A stretch of 64,000 nt of DNA from Coriaria nepalensis. Taxonomy: Eukaryota > Streptophyta > Magnoliopsida > Cucurbitales > Coriariaceae. The position numbers and the translations under genes are program-made. The stretch lies in NCBI GenBank assembly GCA_027186245.1, contig CP114489.1, positions 1,681,501 to 1,745,500 on the forward strand. The letters run 5' to 3'. Positions 23,501 to 38,371 of this stretch are shown in pieces. Positions within the stretch are counted from its first letter, which is position 1, and every line of letters begins with the position of its first letter. The notes beneath the pieces are model-generated. The model ran no database searches. It was not told the DNA's origin and saw only the letters and a program-made list of their open reading frames with translations.

Positions 23501-26500
23501 GCTTTTATTTGTAGTTATTGCTAGAAATATTAGTATGCTATGAACATGAGACTATGTGGTGGATTGATTCTGTTCATTTTCTTTCATAATGTTGTGATAT
23601 CTCTGTCTATGGCCAATCTTGGGCCATTTTTACTGTGGGAATTTGCTTTTGTTAGAAGCGCCTTTAGGCATAGTCATGTAGAATTTGCTGATGTGCTTGA
23701 GGCAGAGATTTATTTATTTATTGTTTTGGCCAATATTAAAAAAAAAAGCCTTCTGTTCAGTGTTGTAAATCCAATAAAATATTACTTATAAACATGATAT
23801 AACGTGTGTTAACAAGAAAAAAACATAACTTCATGGAAGTAATATTCCTAATGAAATATCAAATGGGACTGTTGATTAGGAAAAAAAATATCTCCTATGT
23901 CCTATCTTGAGTGTATATCTAGAGATGTAGACATGATTGTGGGGCCCAGGGACCCGCCACCATTGCCTCCGGTATTGGGGTATAGAGACATGGTTGTAGA
24001 ACTTATGTGGTGGGACTCACCACTATTGTCTATTTGTCTCTATCCCATGATGTAACTCGGAACAAAGACATTGTTGTTGGACCCACCACTCATTTCTATA
24101 CCTCCTTGGTACCGGAGGTTCCTTCTCTTTAGATTTCTAACTTATCATGCGCTCTTTTCTGTGGACTATTCATCCCGTGTCACGGGACATAAATTTTTGG
24201 GTAACCAACTGATATCTTCATAATTATATTGCATGTCGAAACAGACACCCACTTCTAAGGAGCTAGGTGGCAGCTTTAAGAAGTAAATTATATGGATGAT
24301 ATTAACTGAATGTGTTGTTTTTCATTGTGACTCATTTTATAGATGATGTACTGAAAGGAAATTGTGTCAGAATTAATTTTTGCATTTGATTTCAGGTTAG
24401 AGTAAACACCCGTCTTCTTTATCAGCAAACAAAGTTTAATCTTCTTCGAGAGGAGAGCGAGGGCTATGCGAAACTGGTATGCTAAATTTTCAGGTCCTAA
24501 AATGCTACCTTAAGTTTGGTTCTTTCTCTTCTGGGTATTTACAGTTTCATTGATCTATAGGTTACTCTACTATGCCGGAGCAAAGCAGCTTCAACTCAAA
24601 ATGTGTCAGATTCAACTATAGGCATTATCAAGGTTTCAGTTTTATATTTCTACCTGTATGCAAATTTAGCAGTCATGGTTTCAATTAGCCTTTTTCTCGT
24701 TTGATTTCACTGATATTGATCTGTATGCAGTCATTGATTGGACATTTTGATTTGGACCCAAATCGTGTATTTGACATTGTAAGTTATCTCGTTTTGTTTT
24801 AATACGTTTTACTTTTCTCTTTGAGTTTTGCCTCTTTTGATTTCCCCATTTTTTTTCTTTGTTATGTTTCACATTTTAATTTCTGGTTATTGCACACTAC
24901 TTTTTCTAAGCAAGGTTTTGGAGTGCTTTGAACTTCAACCAGAAAATGGGGTTTTTTTGGAGCTAATTCCAATCTTTCCCAAGGTGAGGTTATCCTTAAG
25001 TCTTTGCAATTTGCATTATATAGCCTAGGTTCTATCATTGATTAGACAGACTAACATATATGTCGCTCAATTTTTTTCATTATGGTCAATCTCATGATTC
25101 ATTCTAATTAAAGTTTCTGGAATTTGAGTTATATACCCAGGTTCAATAATTGGATGGTGGCTAATTATGTTGCCTATAATTTTGTCTTTATTCGCAGTCT
25201 CATGCTTCTCAGATTCTTGGTTTTAAATTTCAATATTATCATCGTGCCGAGGTAAAATCTTCTGTACCACTAGGACTCTACAAGCTTACAGCTTTGCTGG
25301 TGAAGGAGGAGTTTATCGATCTAGATAGCATGTAAGTCCTCCTTCGTGTGTTTAACAATGATTGTTTTTATTGTCCCTTTTTGAATATTTGACAACACCT
25401 GTTAGTGCAGTGGGGTTAATATTCTCTAATCTTTGTTAAGATTACATTTATAAGTTCCCATTGAGAACAATGGGGTTAATATTCTCTAATCTTTGTTAAG
25501 ATTGCATTTATAAGTTCCCATAGAGAAAAGTTACATGAGCCTTATAAGCTGATGATTTGTATATGTTATAGAGTGGTGATATAAAGAAGCCTGCTTGGGC
25601 AGGAATATGAGAAGAATGCGTTTGAATGCAAGGATTATGGTCTTGTAATGGGAGCCCTAATAATACCTTGAGGATCTGGATCTCATTAATAAACAACCAG
25701 TTGACCTTGCTACTTGATTTGAATGCAACTTATATGTGATAGTAGCATTTTTTACGTTTCCTATAAGAAGTCAGGCGAAATATACTTTATTAGTCACTGG
25801 AGAGGAGTAATAGAGGATGGAGTTCATTCCCACATATTTTTGGGGTCGGCTACACGGATATTAGTTCTCCAAGTTAAGCGATATTCTCACATATTATCGC
25901 CTAATCCAAGATCTAAGATGTCTTATTTCACCACATTCATCTAAGTTTTTCACGGCCTAATCCTCCATCTATGCCCATCACTTACCTGCCAATATAAACT
26001 TTGTCAAGTTGGGGGCGTGTTTGGTCTCCTCTGCACATGACCAAACCATGTTAAACGTCTCTTTTTAATTTTGTCCTATATAAGGGCTATATCTAGATAA
26101 CTTCTAATCATGTCATTCCTATTTTATCCTTGCGTATTTTACCACATATCTATCTTAACATATGCATCACTACTATTACCATCTTATACATATATTGTCC
26201 CATAGTGACCTAACACTCTGAACCATAAAGTATAGTTGGTCAAATGATCGTCTTGTAACACTCTCCTATCAACTTCGCAGGTATCTTTTTATCGCATTAG
26301 ACTTCTGACGTCATCTTCAATTTCATCCAACCTACTTTAATCATATGGTCTATATCCCTTCGAATGTCCCTAGTATTTTGGATATTAGATACTAAATAAC
26401 GAAAAACTTCACACTCTGAGACCTCCCTACCATCAATCTTAATTGGATTATCTTTCATTTGAGATTCGTGACCAAACCTACAATATAGATATTTCATCTT

Positions 26501-29500
26501 CGATCGACTAATTTTTAAACCCTTACTCTTAAGAGCCTCACACAATTTATCTTATTTTCGACTTACATATTTTCTAATTTCATCAATTAGGACAATATCA
26601 TCTGCAAACAATATACACCAAGATACCTCATCCTGAGTATGTTTCATCAGCTCATCCATAGCCAAAGCAAAGACATATGAACTTAAAGTCGACCCTTGAT
26701 GAAATCCTACTATAATAGGGAATTCACTAGACATCTCATCTATTGACTGAACACTAGTTATAGCTTCTTCATACATGTCCTTATCAATAAAATATTGAGG
26801 CATATTCTTCTTTCTAAGTACCCATCACATTAATTCCCTAGGCACTTTTATCATAAACTTTCTCTAAATTAATAAAAGCCATATATAAGCACTTTTGTTT
26901 TTCTGTATATTTTTCTATCATTTATCTAATCAAAAAGATTGCTTCCGTCACAGACTTATCCAACATAAAACCAAATTGATTTTTTTGATACAGGTGTGAT
27001 ACTCCTAAGTTTCTACTCTATAACCCTCTCCTAACGACTTATAAGCTTTATCCCTCTATAGTTTGAACAATCTTGTATATCTCTTTTAGTCTTGTAAATT
27101 GGTACCACAATGCTATATCTCAATGATTCTGGCATTTTCCTAGTATCTAAAATCCGATTAAAAAGTCTTAGTCAGCCATTGGATCCCTACTTCTCCCAGA
27201 CACTTCCACACCTCAATTGATATATCATCCGGTCCAACTGCCTTCCCTGCCTTCATCCTTTTCAAGGCTTCTCTTACTTTCTTAGCACTCTAACCCTATG
27301 ATGGAAAATACTAGATGCCCCCCTTCCAACGAATCAGATCCTTCTTAGTTAACCCCCTCTGCACGTGTCCTATTTAGTAGTGTGTCGAAGTAATCCCTCT
27401 ACCTGCATAAAATAGTTTTATCCTATATTAAAATTCTACCATCTTCATGCTTGACACACCTAACATGACTTTAATCCTTAATTTTCCGATCTTTGGCTTT
27501 CGCTATTTTGAAGATATATTTCTCCACCTCTTTTGTACCTAGCCTATTATATAAATCATCATATACTCTCTTCTTAGCATCCCCTACTACTTTACTACTA
27601 AGTTTCTTAACTTGTTTATAATGCTTATACGACTCTTGATTTCCATCTTTTTACCAATTCTTGAACCATGTTTTCTTTTCCCTAATGGCTTGTTGCACCT
27701 CATTGTTCCACCACCATGTCTCCTTGTCATGCCTTTCCTTTCCTTTAGCCTCTCCAAGCACTTCCTTCGCATTCTCACTTCACTTTAAAGATGGTTAACT
27801 ATATGTTCAAAAAGCTCAAAGCTATCAATTTTATCTTGAAGCCTTGCATTCTTACAACCTTCTAAGACTAACTGTCTATTTAATATCTTATTTCTAAAGT
27901 CTGACATACTTCTCCCTTCAAATCCATTACTTAATTCTCAACCTAGTCTGACCTTTGTCTGCTCTATTCCTGCTCATAAGACAAATATCCAAGGTCAATA
28001 ACCTATGTTGGGTCGTTAAACATTCTCCTAGTATCACCTTACAATTCTTACACTTAACTAGATCTTGTCTCTTAACAAGAAAGTAATTAATTTGACTTCT
28101 ATTATACCCCCTCTTAAAGGTCACGAAATGATCCTCCCTCTTCTTATAGAAAGTATTTACTATCCCAAGGAAAAGTCTAAAATAGAAACCCATATATTGT
28201 TTGGAACTCCAAAACCTTGACCGCCATGAACTCTCTTATACCCAACTCTATTCTTATCTACATGCCATTTAAATCACCACCTAAGAAAGCTTTGTCTGAA
28301 ATGGGGATTCCATTAACTAACTCTCCTAAAGTGTCCCAAAAGTCTTTCTTAGTCTCATCATCTAATCCCACTTGGGATGCATACATACTAATTATATGCA
28401 CTATATCTAGTTCTGAGGTTAAATTTTTGCTCATAATCCTATCCCCAAACCTCCTAACAGCAACTACTGCATCCTTATAGGCTTTATCCGTCACTATTCC
28501 CACCCAATTCATTGTTTTATCCGTTCCTGGATAAAAAGTTTGAACCCTTCTCCCAAATTCTTAGCATTGTTCCCCTTCCACTTTGTCTCTTGTAGACAAA
28601 TTATATTTACCTTCCTTCTACGTATAACATCTACTAATTCTATTGACTTACTCGTCAGAGTTCCTATAGTCCACGTGGCTAATCAAATCTTCATAATTCT
28701 AATTTGAACTAGCATCTTTACTCGACCCCGTCCAGTATGGTGCGATAACCCTTGCCTATTTAACATTGCAACCGGGTGCCGCTGTAGGGCTCCTTGCTTA
28801 TTCGACACTACACTCATGTGTAGGTGCAACGCGTCGCTTATAGTGGGGAACGCCTTAACATTTTGCATTAATCTTTTGGAATCAATTTCCATGTGAGGGA
28901 TGTGATGGGTTCTTTTACGGTTGGCTTTTACATGCTTAACACCAACCCTCCTCCTTTGTTCGGGCCTGGGACCGGCTGACTTGCGGGTGGAGTTGTTGTG
29001 TTCCTATAGTTACCTATGAAAAAATTGGTTGATTATAAACAATGATGTTTTGATGATGAGCATCTAATTGTTGGGGCTGTATCAATTAAAGTATCTGAAT
29101 TAATGGTGAATGCTAGGACCAGTACATTCATCGCTTATAACTTCCCCTGACAATGAACCAAATAAAATGGTATGGAGTTTTTAGCATGGTTTCTCCATAG
29201 TCATATGGTTAAGAAATGCTTTTGAATGCACCCCATGTCAATTTTGGAAATAGTGATTGAAAAAAGATTACCGAGTGGAAAGGCTGTGGGTATTGAATAG
29301 CAATATTCTTCTTGGCTGTTCCTCTAAGAAGTATGTGTTGGTGACGTGTTTAGTGTGAGTACTTAGTACAATATATTTAGGCATGAGAGTTTCGTATCCT
29401 TTTTAGAATGAAATATTTGTTCTATACATATTTCTCCCGTAAGAGCTTAGAACCCTATAAGTTCCCTATCAAGTAGCTGGTGTTGCATTCCTTCTGTCTT

Positions 29501-32500
29501 CAGATTTCACCTCAAGTTCCATCATTGGCTCTATGGAATTTTACATTTTAATTTATTCATGTGACTTCGATTTTAATAAAGAAAAGAAAACTTCAATTAC
29601 TTTTTGATTCTTTCAATTTTATATTTTGAATTTTTCTTCTTTGATTTGTCACAGATATGGTCATTTACTTCCAAATGATGATGAGGCGTTAGTGAATTAC
29701 AATGTTTTCTTGTCCAAGCGTCTAGAAGAGGTATATCTATCACATGGTTTACATGCATGGACTTCCAATATTTGTTTTTCAATTGTTTGCTCTGTTTCTT
29801 TTACCAAGGAGGTGGCCTGTTTCAGAATCTAGGTTTTGTAAATAAGAAGATTTGTACATCTGATGTGTGGATAATTTTCTTCTAGGGAGTAGACAAATCT
29901 TTTCATTTTCATGTCAGTTTCTATCTATTTTTGGGGCCAAACTACGATTTTTGTACTTCTATGTTTTCGCTCCTCAATGCGGTTCCATTAACTCTATATA
30001 TGAAATTTTAACTGTTGGTTTCCTTGATGGCTACTCACCAAACCCTTTCGTGCAGAACCTGGTTAACAAACTAATAGATGGTCTTTTCTGAAATTTGAAT
30101 CAACAATCACATCTATATTCTGTTTTCAAAATCTGTGCCATGTTTCAGTTATTGAAATCAGAAATTTTCTTGCCAAAAACTATTACTTTCCATCTTACCA
30201 AATGCCTTCCAAATTCTAAATAATGAGACTTTTCTGGAACACATCTTTGCAATCTCTTTTGGTCTCCATAGATATGTGTGCTTGCGTGGAAACTTTTTTC
30301 TATCAAAATATGTTGTATTGTTTAGATTCTTTTCATTGAGCTTAGTATGCAACTTTTTCCTGTAGAACATTTCTCTCTCCATTTTGGTTATTTTTCTAGG
30401 CATCAGAATCCAATTTCCAGTATTGCTTGAAAACTTTATGCCGTTTGTTCAAAGTGATGAGATCTTTATGTTTGTCATTGGATTTTCCTTACTTTTTGCA
30501 GGCTAATAGAATTGGAAAAATAAATCTTGCTGCCACTGGAAAGGACTTAATGGATGATGAAAAACAAGGAGATGTGACCATAGATCTCTTTGCTGCTTTA
30601 GACCTGGAAAGTGAGGCAGTTACTGAAAGGTTTTCAGAGCTGGAAAATAATCAAATTTTGGGCTTGCTTATTGGGTTCCTTTCTGTGGGTGACTGGTATG
30701 CCTTTTTTTTTTTTGTGGTTTATGGTGGTTGAATTGTCTTGATTTTGTTTTTACATGAATACTTTTCCATTGGTACTTAATTGATGCTTGTCAGACTTCA
30801 TTTGCAGAGACCACCAGATTTTGGCATCTAATTTTAGTAAAATGTATGAGTTAGAATGATGCATTTGCTTGTGATGAAATAGTTATTATCTTTTTCTTTT
30901 TTTTTTTTAAATTATATTTAAATCTTTCCTTGAATGATTCTTGGCGTTCTCTAAAGACTAATTATTTTGTTTAGACTTTTTTTTAATCTTCTTGAGTTTA
31001 ATTGTGTTTGATTTGGAACTTTTTGTGTTGGTTTCTTGATGCATTTTTTTTCCCCTTATCCAAGTAAATATCTATAACAAGAATTCATTACTAATCTCGT
31101 AATTTACTCTGTGCTGCAAGGTCTGCCATCTGGATTCTGATCTTCTAGTTCTTTTTATTTGGGTTTATTATGTGGTGAAGCAGTTGCGTGAATACTTATT
31201 TTTGGTTGTAAATGTCCATCCTGTAACGAAAAGGTGGATATAGAATGACAATATCTTACATAAATGTCAAACCTTGACTAATGTTGCAATCATATTTTTA
31301 CTATTTTATGTCACTTGCTCCTATTAAAAATTTAATCAATGACTGGATCATGCATTGTGTGTCAGGTACCATGCAAATATAGTATTTGATCAGCTTGCAC
31401 CGCTGAATCCTGTGGAACATCTTCAAATATGTAACAGCCTCTTCAGGTAAAGCTAATTTTGTCTAAATATATGTCTATGAAATCATAGGACCAATCTTTA
31501 TTTGTTTGATTGTCTGTTCGGCCACTCCCATTAGTAATCATTGATTTTCATTATTTCTATATTTTAATGGTCCAGGCTCATTGAAGGATCGATCTCTTCA
31601 GCGTACAACATTGTTCGTCTAGGACATGTCCACGGCTTTGGGTTGTCCTCAGGAACAAGCAGTGATGCTATAGATCCATCAAAGTCGGTCCACGGGTCTT
31701 TTGTAGATCTTCCAAAGGAACTTTTTCAAATGCTTGCTGTGGTGGGGCCTTATCTTTACCGAGATGCCATCCTACTGCAGAAGGTGCATTTTTCCTCATT
31801 ATAACAGAACATTTTCTGATATTTATTTGGTTTGTTTTTTGTTTTTTTTTTGTTTTTTTTTGTTTTTTTTTAAAATTCATGTATGGAATCCATATCCCTT
31901 CCCCCGGAGCAGATATGTAGGGTGTTGAGAGGTTACTATGCATCTGCTCTTGAGCTTGTAAGTGGTGGTGAAGTAGCCTTGAATCTAGAATCTGTAGGTG
32001 GGAATCGAGTCCCCCGCTTGCACCTAAAGGAAGCAAGGGCAAGGATTGAGGAAGCTTTAGGAACGTGCCTATTGCCATCTTTACAGTTAATACCTGCAAA
32101 TCCAGCTGTTGGGCAAGTGATATGGGAAGTTTTGAATCTCCTTCCGTATGAGGTTAGCCTTATGTCAGTGATGTTGTGATCTTTCATCTAATATGTTCAG
32201 TCGTGTTTGAAAACTCGTTAGATGAATTTTCTCCTCATAGGTGCGATACCGCTTATATGGTGAATGGGAAAAGGATGATGAGAAGATCCCTATGGTTCTG
32301 GCTGCAAGGCAAACAGCTAAGGTATTGTTGCATCCTATCCTTTCTTGTAAACTTGTTTTCTCAAAATTATCATCACCCTGCTCCATTGTTGTGCAGTTAG
32401 ACACTAGAAGGATTTTGAAACGCCTAGCAAAGGAGAATTTGAAGCAGTTGGGACGAATGGTGGCAAAACTAGCTCATGCCAATCCAATGACTGTGCTTCG

Positions 32501-35500
32501 CACAATTGTGCATCAGGTATTGTTTAATTAGGTATCATGTTTCTTTGATTGTCTTTCATCTTTCACTTTTCCGCTCATGAACACTGTGTTCTAAATGTGA
32601 TGCAGATTGAGGCATACAGGGATATGATCACTCCTGTTGTAGATGCATTCAAGTATCTCACACAGGTTGCACTCTCTCCCCTTCCCCCTCTCCCCAATCC
32701 TGTGTATGTCCAAACGTATATTGGCTTGCGAGGAGATATCTAGCCAATCACTGGTGTTCTAGCTTCAAGCTCAATAAATTGTAGGAGTATTAGCTTATTA
32801 CGAGAACAATTGTCATCTGTTGGTTGTCCTCTCTCCATTTAATGAGTTGGTCTTTGCTGTGGAGTCTGCAGATATTTGTTTCAGCTTTATTAAATGTTTG
32901 CTTTTCATGAAATTAAACATTGAGAAGCTATTATGTGAGTTTGTATGTTATTTTTTTCATGGCTCCAGTCATCTTGCCTTAGAGATGGTAGTGTGCTTAA
33001 AGTTGGACCAAAGGTTGAAACTAGTTCCCAATCATGCAGGGAACTAGTTCTAACAGTTGGTCACCATTTATTGCATATGAGAAACAGCTAAATGTATATT
33101 TCCTACTGTATTTTTTTCTCACACTTTTGTAACCTAAAATAATGAAGTTTGTTTTTCCCACCCTCTCCCCTCCCTTGTGTCTTGCTCTGACACATGGAAG
33201 TTTCAAAGTATCACTGATTAGGCATGTAGAGGCACTTTGCTGTAGTCTGTTTTCTTGAATTGTTATAATAATGCAAGGGTGGCTCTTTGGGACGATGATT
33301 TGCTTTATCTTGTGCCTCTTATTCCTATTCTAGTTGAAGCATGGTAATTGGTGGAGTTTTGGCTGTTTCCATTATTATTGAAAGCAAAGGCCTGTCTCCT
33401 CCTACTCTGATTAGTGATTCAATGAAGTAAAAGCTCTTTACTTTCTTAGATCTTTTAAGCTTTAAAGTTCAGAACTATGTTGAGGTTTACCAGTGAATAC
33501 AATGTGGCATTTCTTAAAAAAAGATTAGAGGTTGGCACCTGGGATTTTATATATATGTTTTTTTTCTTTTTTTTTTTCCCAAAGAAGTAATGAGTGTTTA
33601 GCATAGTGCTAATGGTGATTGCTGTTTCCGCTGCTTAAATACGCTGTTTCTATGATATAATGAAACTTAGAGCACCTCTAAGTTATTTTCTTTGTGAGAT
33701 GTCAGTGTAGCCTTGATAATGAAGTGCCTTTTTTATGGTCAATTTCATTTAGTTATAGAACTTGACTTTGTCCTTTTATCAGCCCATTGCTTCTTTCTCC
33801 TTTTCATTTGATGCAACTTCCTTTACTTCTAATAAATACTATGTGTATGGCTGGTTCTATACCAACCTAAATTTGTGCATGTGGATTTTGTATGCATATA
33901 CGTCCATGATCTATACTCTAATTCTTTCTGCTTGGAATTATTTATTCACTTTTATTTTTTCTTTTTGGTTTTATTTATATTTATTTATGTTTTATTGTGT
34001 TAAGTTGTCATCTTTTGATCTTTGTCCGTATGTCTTTCTCTGCAGCTCGAGTATGATATTTTAGAATACGTTGTTATCGAGCGTTTGGCACAAGGTGGGC
34101 GTGATAAACTGAAAGAGGATGGCCTTAATTTGTCAGACTGGCTTCAATCATTGGCTTCATTTTGGGGTCACCTGTATGTATATTCCTCTGCAAATGATAT
34201 TGTTTCTGTTTCTTTATTTTGTCATACAACCCTTGAGATGGCTACTAGTTGACTTTTCCACAAACTTTGTTTTTTTTTTTTTTTACTTGCTTGCTTTAAC
34301 TTTACCTGTTCATCATATTTTGAAAGTATATCTATTATACCAAGGCAAACTTGTTTAAGCGGGCTTAGTGGTTTTAACATAGTTAGATGAATGGAGATAC
34401 AAGCTGTCCGGGTCATAATTTTGTCTGTTTCTTTGATCTTCAGATATATTTTTGGTTGTCTTGTAAATATTAGATAAAGTTGTCCAAGAGGGCTTTGTAG
34501 TTGTAACATAATTAGATGAATGGAGATCCAAAACATCTGAGTCATAATTTGTCTATTTCTTTGGTTTTTCAGTATTTTTTTGCTTGTCATGTGAATATTT
34601 ATTAGCCTATCATTTTTGCAAGACTTCATATGACATGTGTCAGAGTCTTTTATACAAACTTTACCTCCTGGAATGCTTTGCTTCAGTTTCCGGGTTCCAG
34701 ATTACCATCATATAAAGCAGGATGAATGAAGCTGAGGATGTTGTGGCCATTACCATATTTTCTTTCCCCGTTTGGGAATCATATCAGTTTCAACAACTTG
34801 TGTTGATCATGGGTTGGCGTATTCGGAGAATTGTGTAACATTTGGTGGGGTGGTATTTGTTCATTACAAGACAACTTGTGTTTGAGCACACAGCAGCTTG
34901 AGATTTTTGTTGGGTATCTTTTATTTTTTCCAAGGTCTTGGTAAAGCCAAACGAGGAAGTAAGATGTTTCTTTTGGAATTAAAAAAATACGTGCATCACC
35001 TCCTAGAGGATATTTTTTTGGAAGTGGGGAATCGATCATCATTTTAAAACAAACTCATGAATTTTAGGAAAGGTGTTTAGTTTTTCAACGTAGAGGAACA
35101 CTTGTGAAAGTGAAGAAAAAATAATTGGATGGCTCGTTTTGGAAGGGAGTAGGTGATGACTTATCAAAACATGATGGTTAAGGTTCAAAGTTTATTATTG
35201 ATGATGGAGATGAGTTGGGTTTTGCACATTGCTTTTGGATGTGAGTTATTGAAAGGTTATTTTAATTTGCTGCTGAATGTAAGAATTGATCTCCAGCTGA
35301 CGGCTGTGATAAGCTTTAAGTCCTTAATTTTGTTTATTTTGTGAAGAGTATGGATTGGATTAGAAAGAAGATATCTTGTTTCTAAACTGAAGTTTGATTC
35401 GAAGATGAACGGGAGCATGTTTCTTCTTTTCACACCTTTGTAACTTTCAAATATGTTGTTGCTTTTGATGGTCTGTCGTATGATAATTATGAGCCCAGCG

Positions 35501-38330
35501 ACAGTGACTAATTTTGGATAAAAGTTCGTTCTTTAAAGGGAGAGGGAATTCAACTGTGAACTTTTTGTTACTTCTAGGTCTATTAGCTGCTCAATAAAAA
35601 AGGAACATGTGAGATTTAGGAGCAATGGAAGTAGAACTAGTGATCTGAGGGAGAATGAGGAGTTGATGCTCTTTTGTGGCAAGGGTTATTATATGGGAGC
35701 CTGAAGCAGTCGTTAGTTACAAATTGGAGGGGGAGACACTTTTAGTGCTCTCTTATCATGGCTTTATTTTATTTTATTTTAATTTTTTTTTTATCTCTTT
35801 ACTCACTATTGCCCCCGTTGACTGTCACAAGGTCAGGGTGTGTCACTGCTATTTCTTAATGCTTAGCAATTAAAACCCTTTCAACATTGTTGAAGGTTAT
35901 TTACATCATCATACGAGCATCACATTAAAGTTTCATTAGTAGTTAGTTGGTGGGGGCTACTGTGGACGTCTTCAAGTATGCCACTCTACTCAAGCTTAAA
36001 CAAAGTCCTTACCTGGCATAAGTAGACCTGTGGAATCAGTCACAACATTTTATACTATACTTGCTGAATCATTGAATAAGGAAAACCTCTCTTATTATTT
36101 GTTTATCCTTTCATGATTTTATAGCACATCAGAAGTGATTGGGCCTTAAGCTGACTCTGTCTTCTATATTGCGTTGGAAATTCTTTTTCGTATGGCAGTC
36201 GTGTAGGATATTGTTTTAGGTTGGATGCTTTCATGTAATTTAAAATTTCTATGAAGGTTGAATGATGTTGTGGTACCATGCAGAGTCATGGTGCATAGGA
36301 AAATTGACGTTGTATGTGTAATTTGATAAGAGAGGCATGTCGCATGTTCTTAAGTTGCTTTGTTTATACCATTTTTTGTTTTTCCATGTTATATTAGTAG
36401 GACAATTGATGTTTATCTCTGGAGGACCAAATGGTTATCATCATCATAAGCTGCTAGCATTTTCATTCTATAGGTGTAAGAAGTACCCATCGATGGAATT
36501 GAGGGGCCTGTTTCAGTACCTCGTGAACCAGTTAAAGAAGGGACAAGGAATTGAGCTTCTTCTCTTGCAGGTATCATTCATTTCACGTTGGAATATGATT
36601 GCAATGAAAGGTTTAATGATTAATAAATGAGGTTTCTTGATTGTGTTAGGAGCTTGTTCAACAAATGGCAAATGTTCAGTACACGGAGAACCTGACTGAG
36701 GAACAATTAGATGCCATGGCTGGGAGTGAGACCCTTCGCTATCAGGCAACTTCTTTTGGAGTTACTCGAAATAACAAGGTTTGTTACTGCTGACAATCAA
36801 GTTTTCTCATTTATGATACATGCTCTCTAATAATTGCATTTTGCTGAAACTCTTATGATTGTACTATTGGCTAGGATATCTTTTTGTAATATGATGCTAT
36901 ATCAGGACTCAAGCTGAATCTATTATGTTGAACCAATGACGATTAAACTTCCATTAACTTGACACGTGGATACTATACAAACTCCTTCAGATGTTTGCAT
37001 CTAAGTGTAATGTTTGTCTAGCCAGGGAAACATCAATATCATAAATATCAAGAGTGTAGGAAAATATGGCCCTAAGCTCGGCCCAGATATGGCTCGGGCT
37101 TGGACAAATTTCCAAGCCCACCGGGCTGGCTCAGCTCGGCCCGATATATAAGCCTGGATGAGCCCGGGGCCCCCTGTTGGGCCTGGCTCGGCAAACTTTT
37201 ATTATTATTATTTTTTTTTTGTTTATGCTTTCATTGTAAGGTCCGTTTTTTCCTCCTTAAAGTCGTAAGGTTTTTTTGACGGAACCATTATTTAATAATA
37301 TGCAATGAAGTCTTTATTTGGCCAAAAGTTTATTCTTTATTTGAGATGCTCTTAGACTCTTAGTTATTTGATAATTTGATAATTTGAGATGCTATTAGTT
37401 ATTTGATTATAAACTTCGATGATACAATTTGATAATTTTGTTTGGATTGTTCTTTGGACCTCTTGCTAATTGGATTGTTCCTAGGACCCAAAATCTCAAA
37501 TAATCTCACTTACTTTAATAATAGTTTATTATGAATATTTTATTTAAAAAGGGCCGGACCCATTTTAGGTCCGGTAGAACCCGGCCCATTTTAGGCCCGG
37601 ATGGGCCCATGATAAACCCAAAGGGCTTTCTGGGCCGGGCCCAGACATATATTTTAAAAACGGGCTCAGCCCCAGCCTAGCCTGGCTCTAAATAGTGAAA
37701 AGCCCTGAAGGGACCGGGCCGGGTGGCTCGTTTTGACACCTCTAGTTTCTACTGGGTCACAAAATAACATTTTGTGCTGTTTGATATACTGATTTTTGAA
37801 GTAACATCTTATACAATGTAGGCACTCATCAAGTCCAGTAACAGGTTACGGGATTCATTGCTTCGAAAGGACGAACCCAAGTTGGCAATCCCCCTTCTGT
37901 TGCTTATTGCTCAGCACCGCTCTGTGTAAGTTCCATGACTTTCCATTTGTGATAAGATAGATAGTGTTCGCATCTTCGTGGAGCTAACCTCTCTCTCCCC
38001 ACCTCCCTTCTGATCTGTTTTCCTTTTAGCTCTTTCTATGGGGATTTTGTGTGGAAATGTATTTCTCCAAATGTTACCTTCTCTAGAGTTGTAGTTTGTC
38101 GAAGTTAGTTTTTGTCTAATATCTAGTTTAAATATTTAATATAGGGTGGTTATAAATGCTGATGCGCCGTATATTAAGATGGTCAGCGAACAATTTGATA
38201 GATGCCATGGTACTCTTCTCCAGTATGTGGAATTCCTCTTTACTGCATTGACGCCTGCATCAGCTTATGCTCAATTAATTCCGACACTTGATGAACTTGT
38301 CCACCAGTATCACCTTGATTCTGAGGTCTG

Positions 38331-38371
<41 letters not shown>

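Noticed and set aside
34680..35880. Possible retrotransposon fragment in THO2 intron 19
   Set aside because: Composition suggested former coding DNA, but no reverse transcriptase, integrase or gag motif could be read in any frame.
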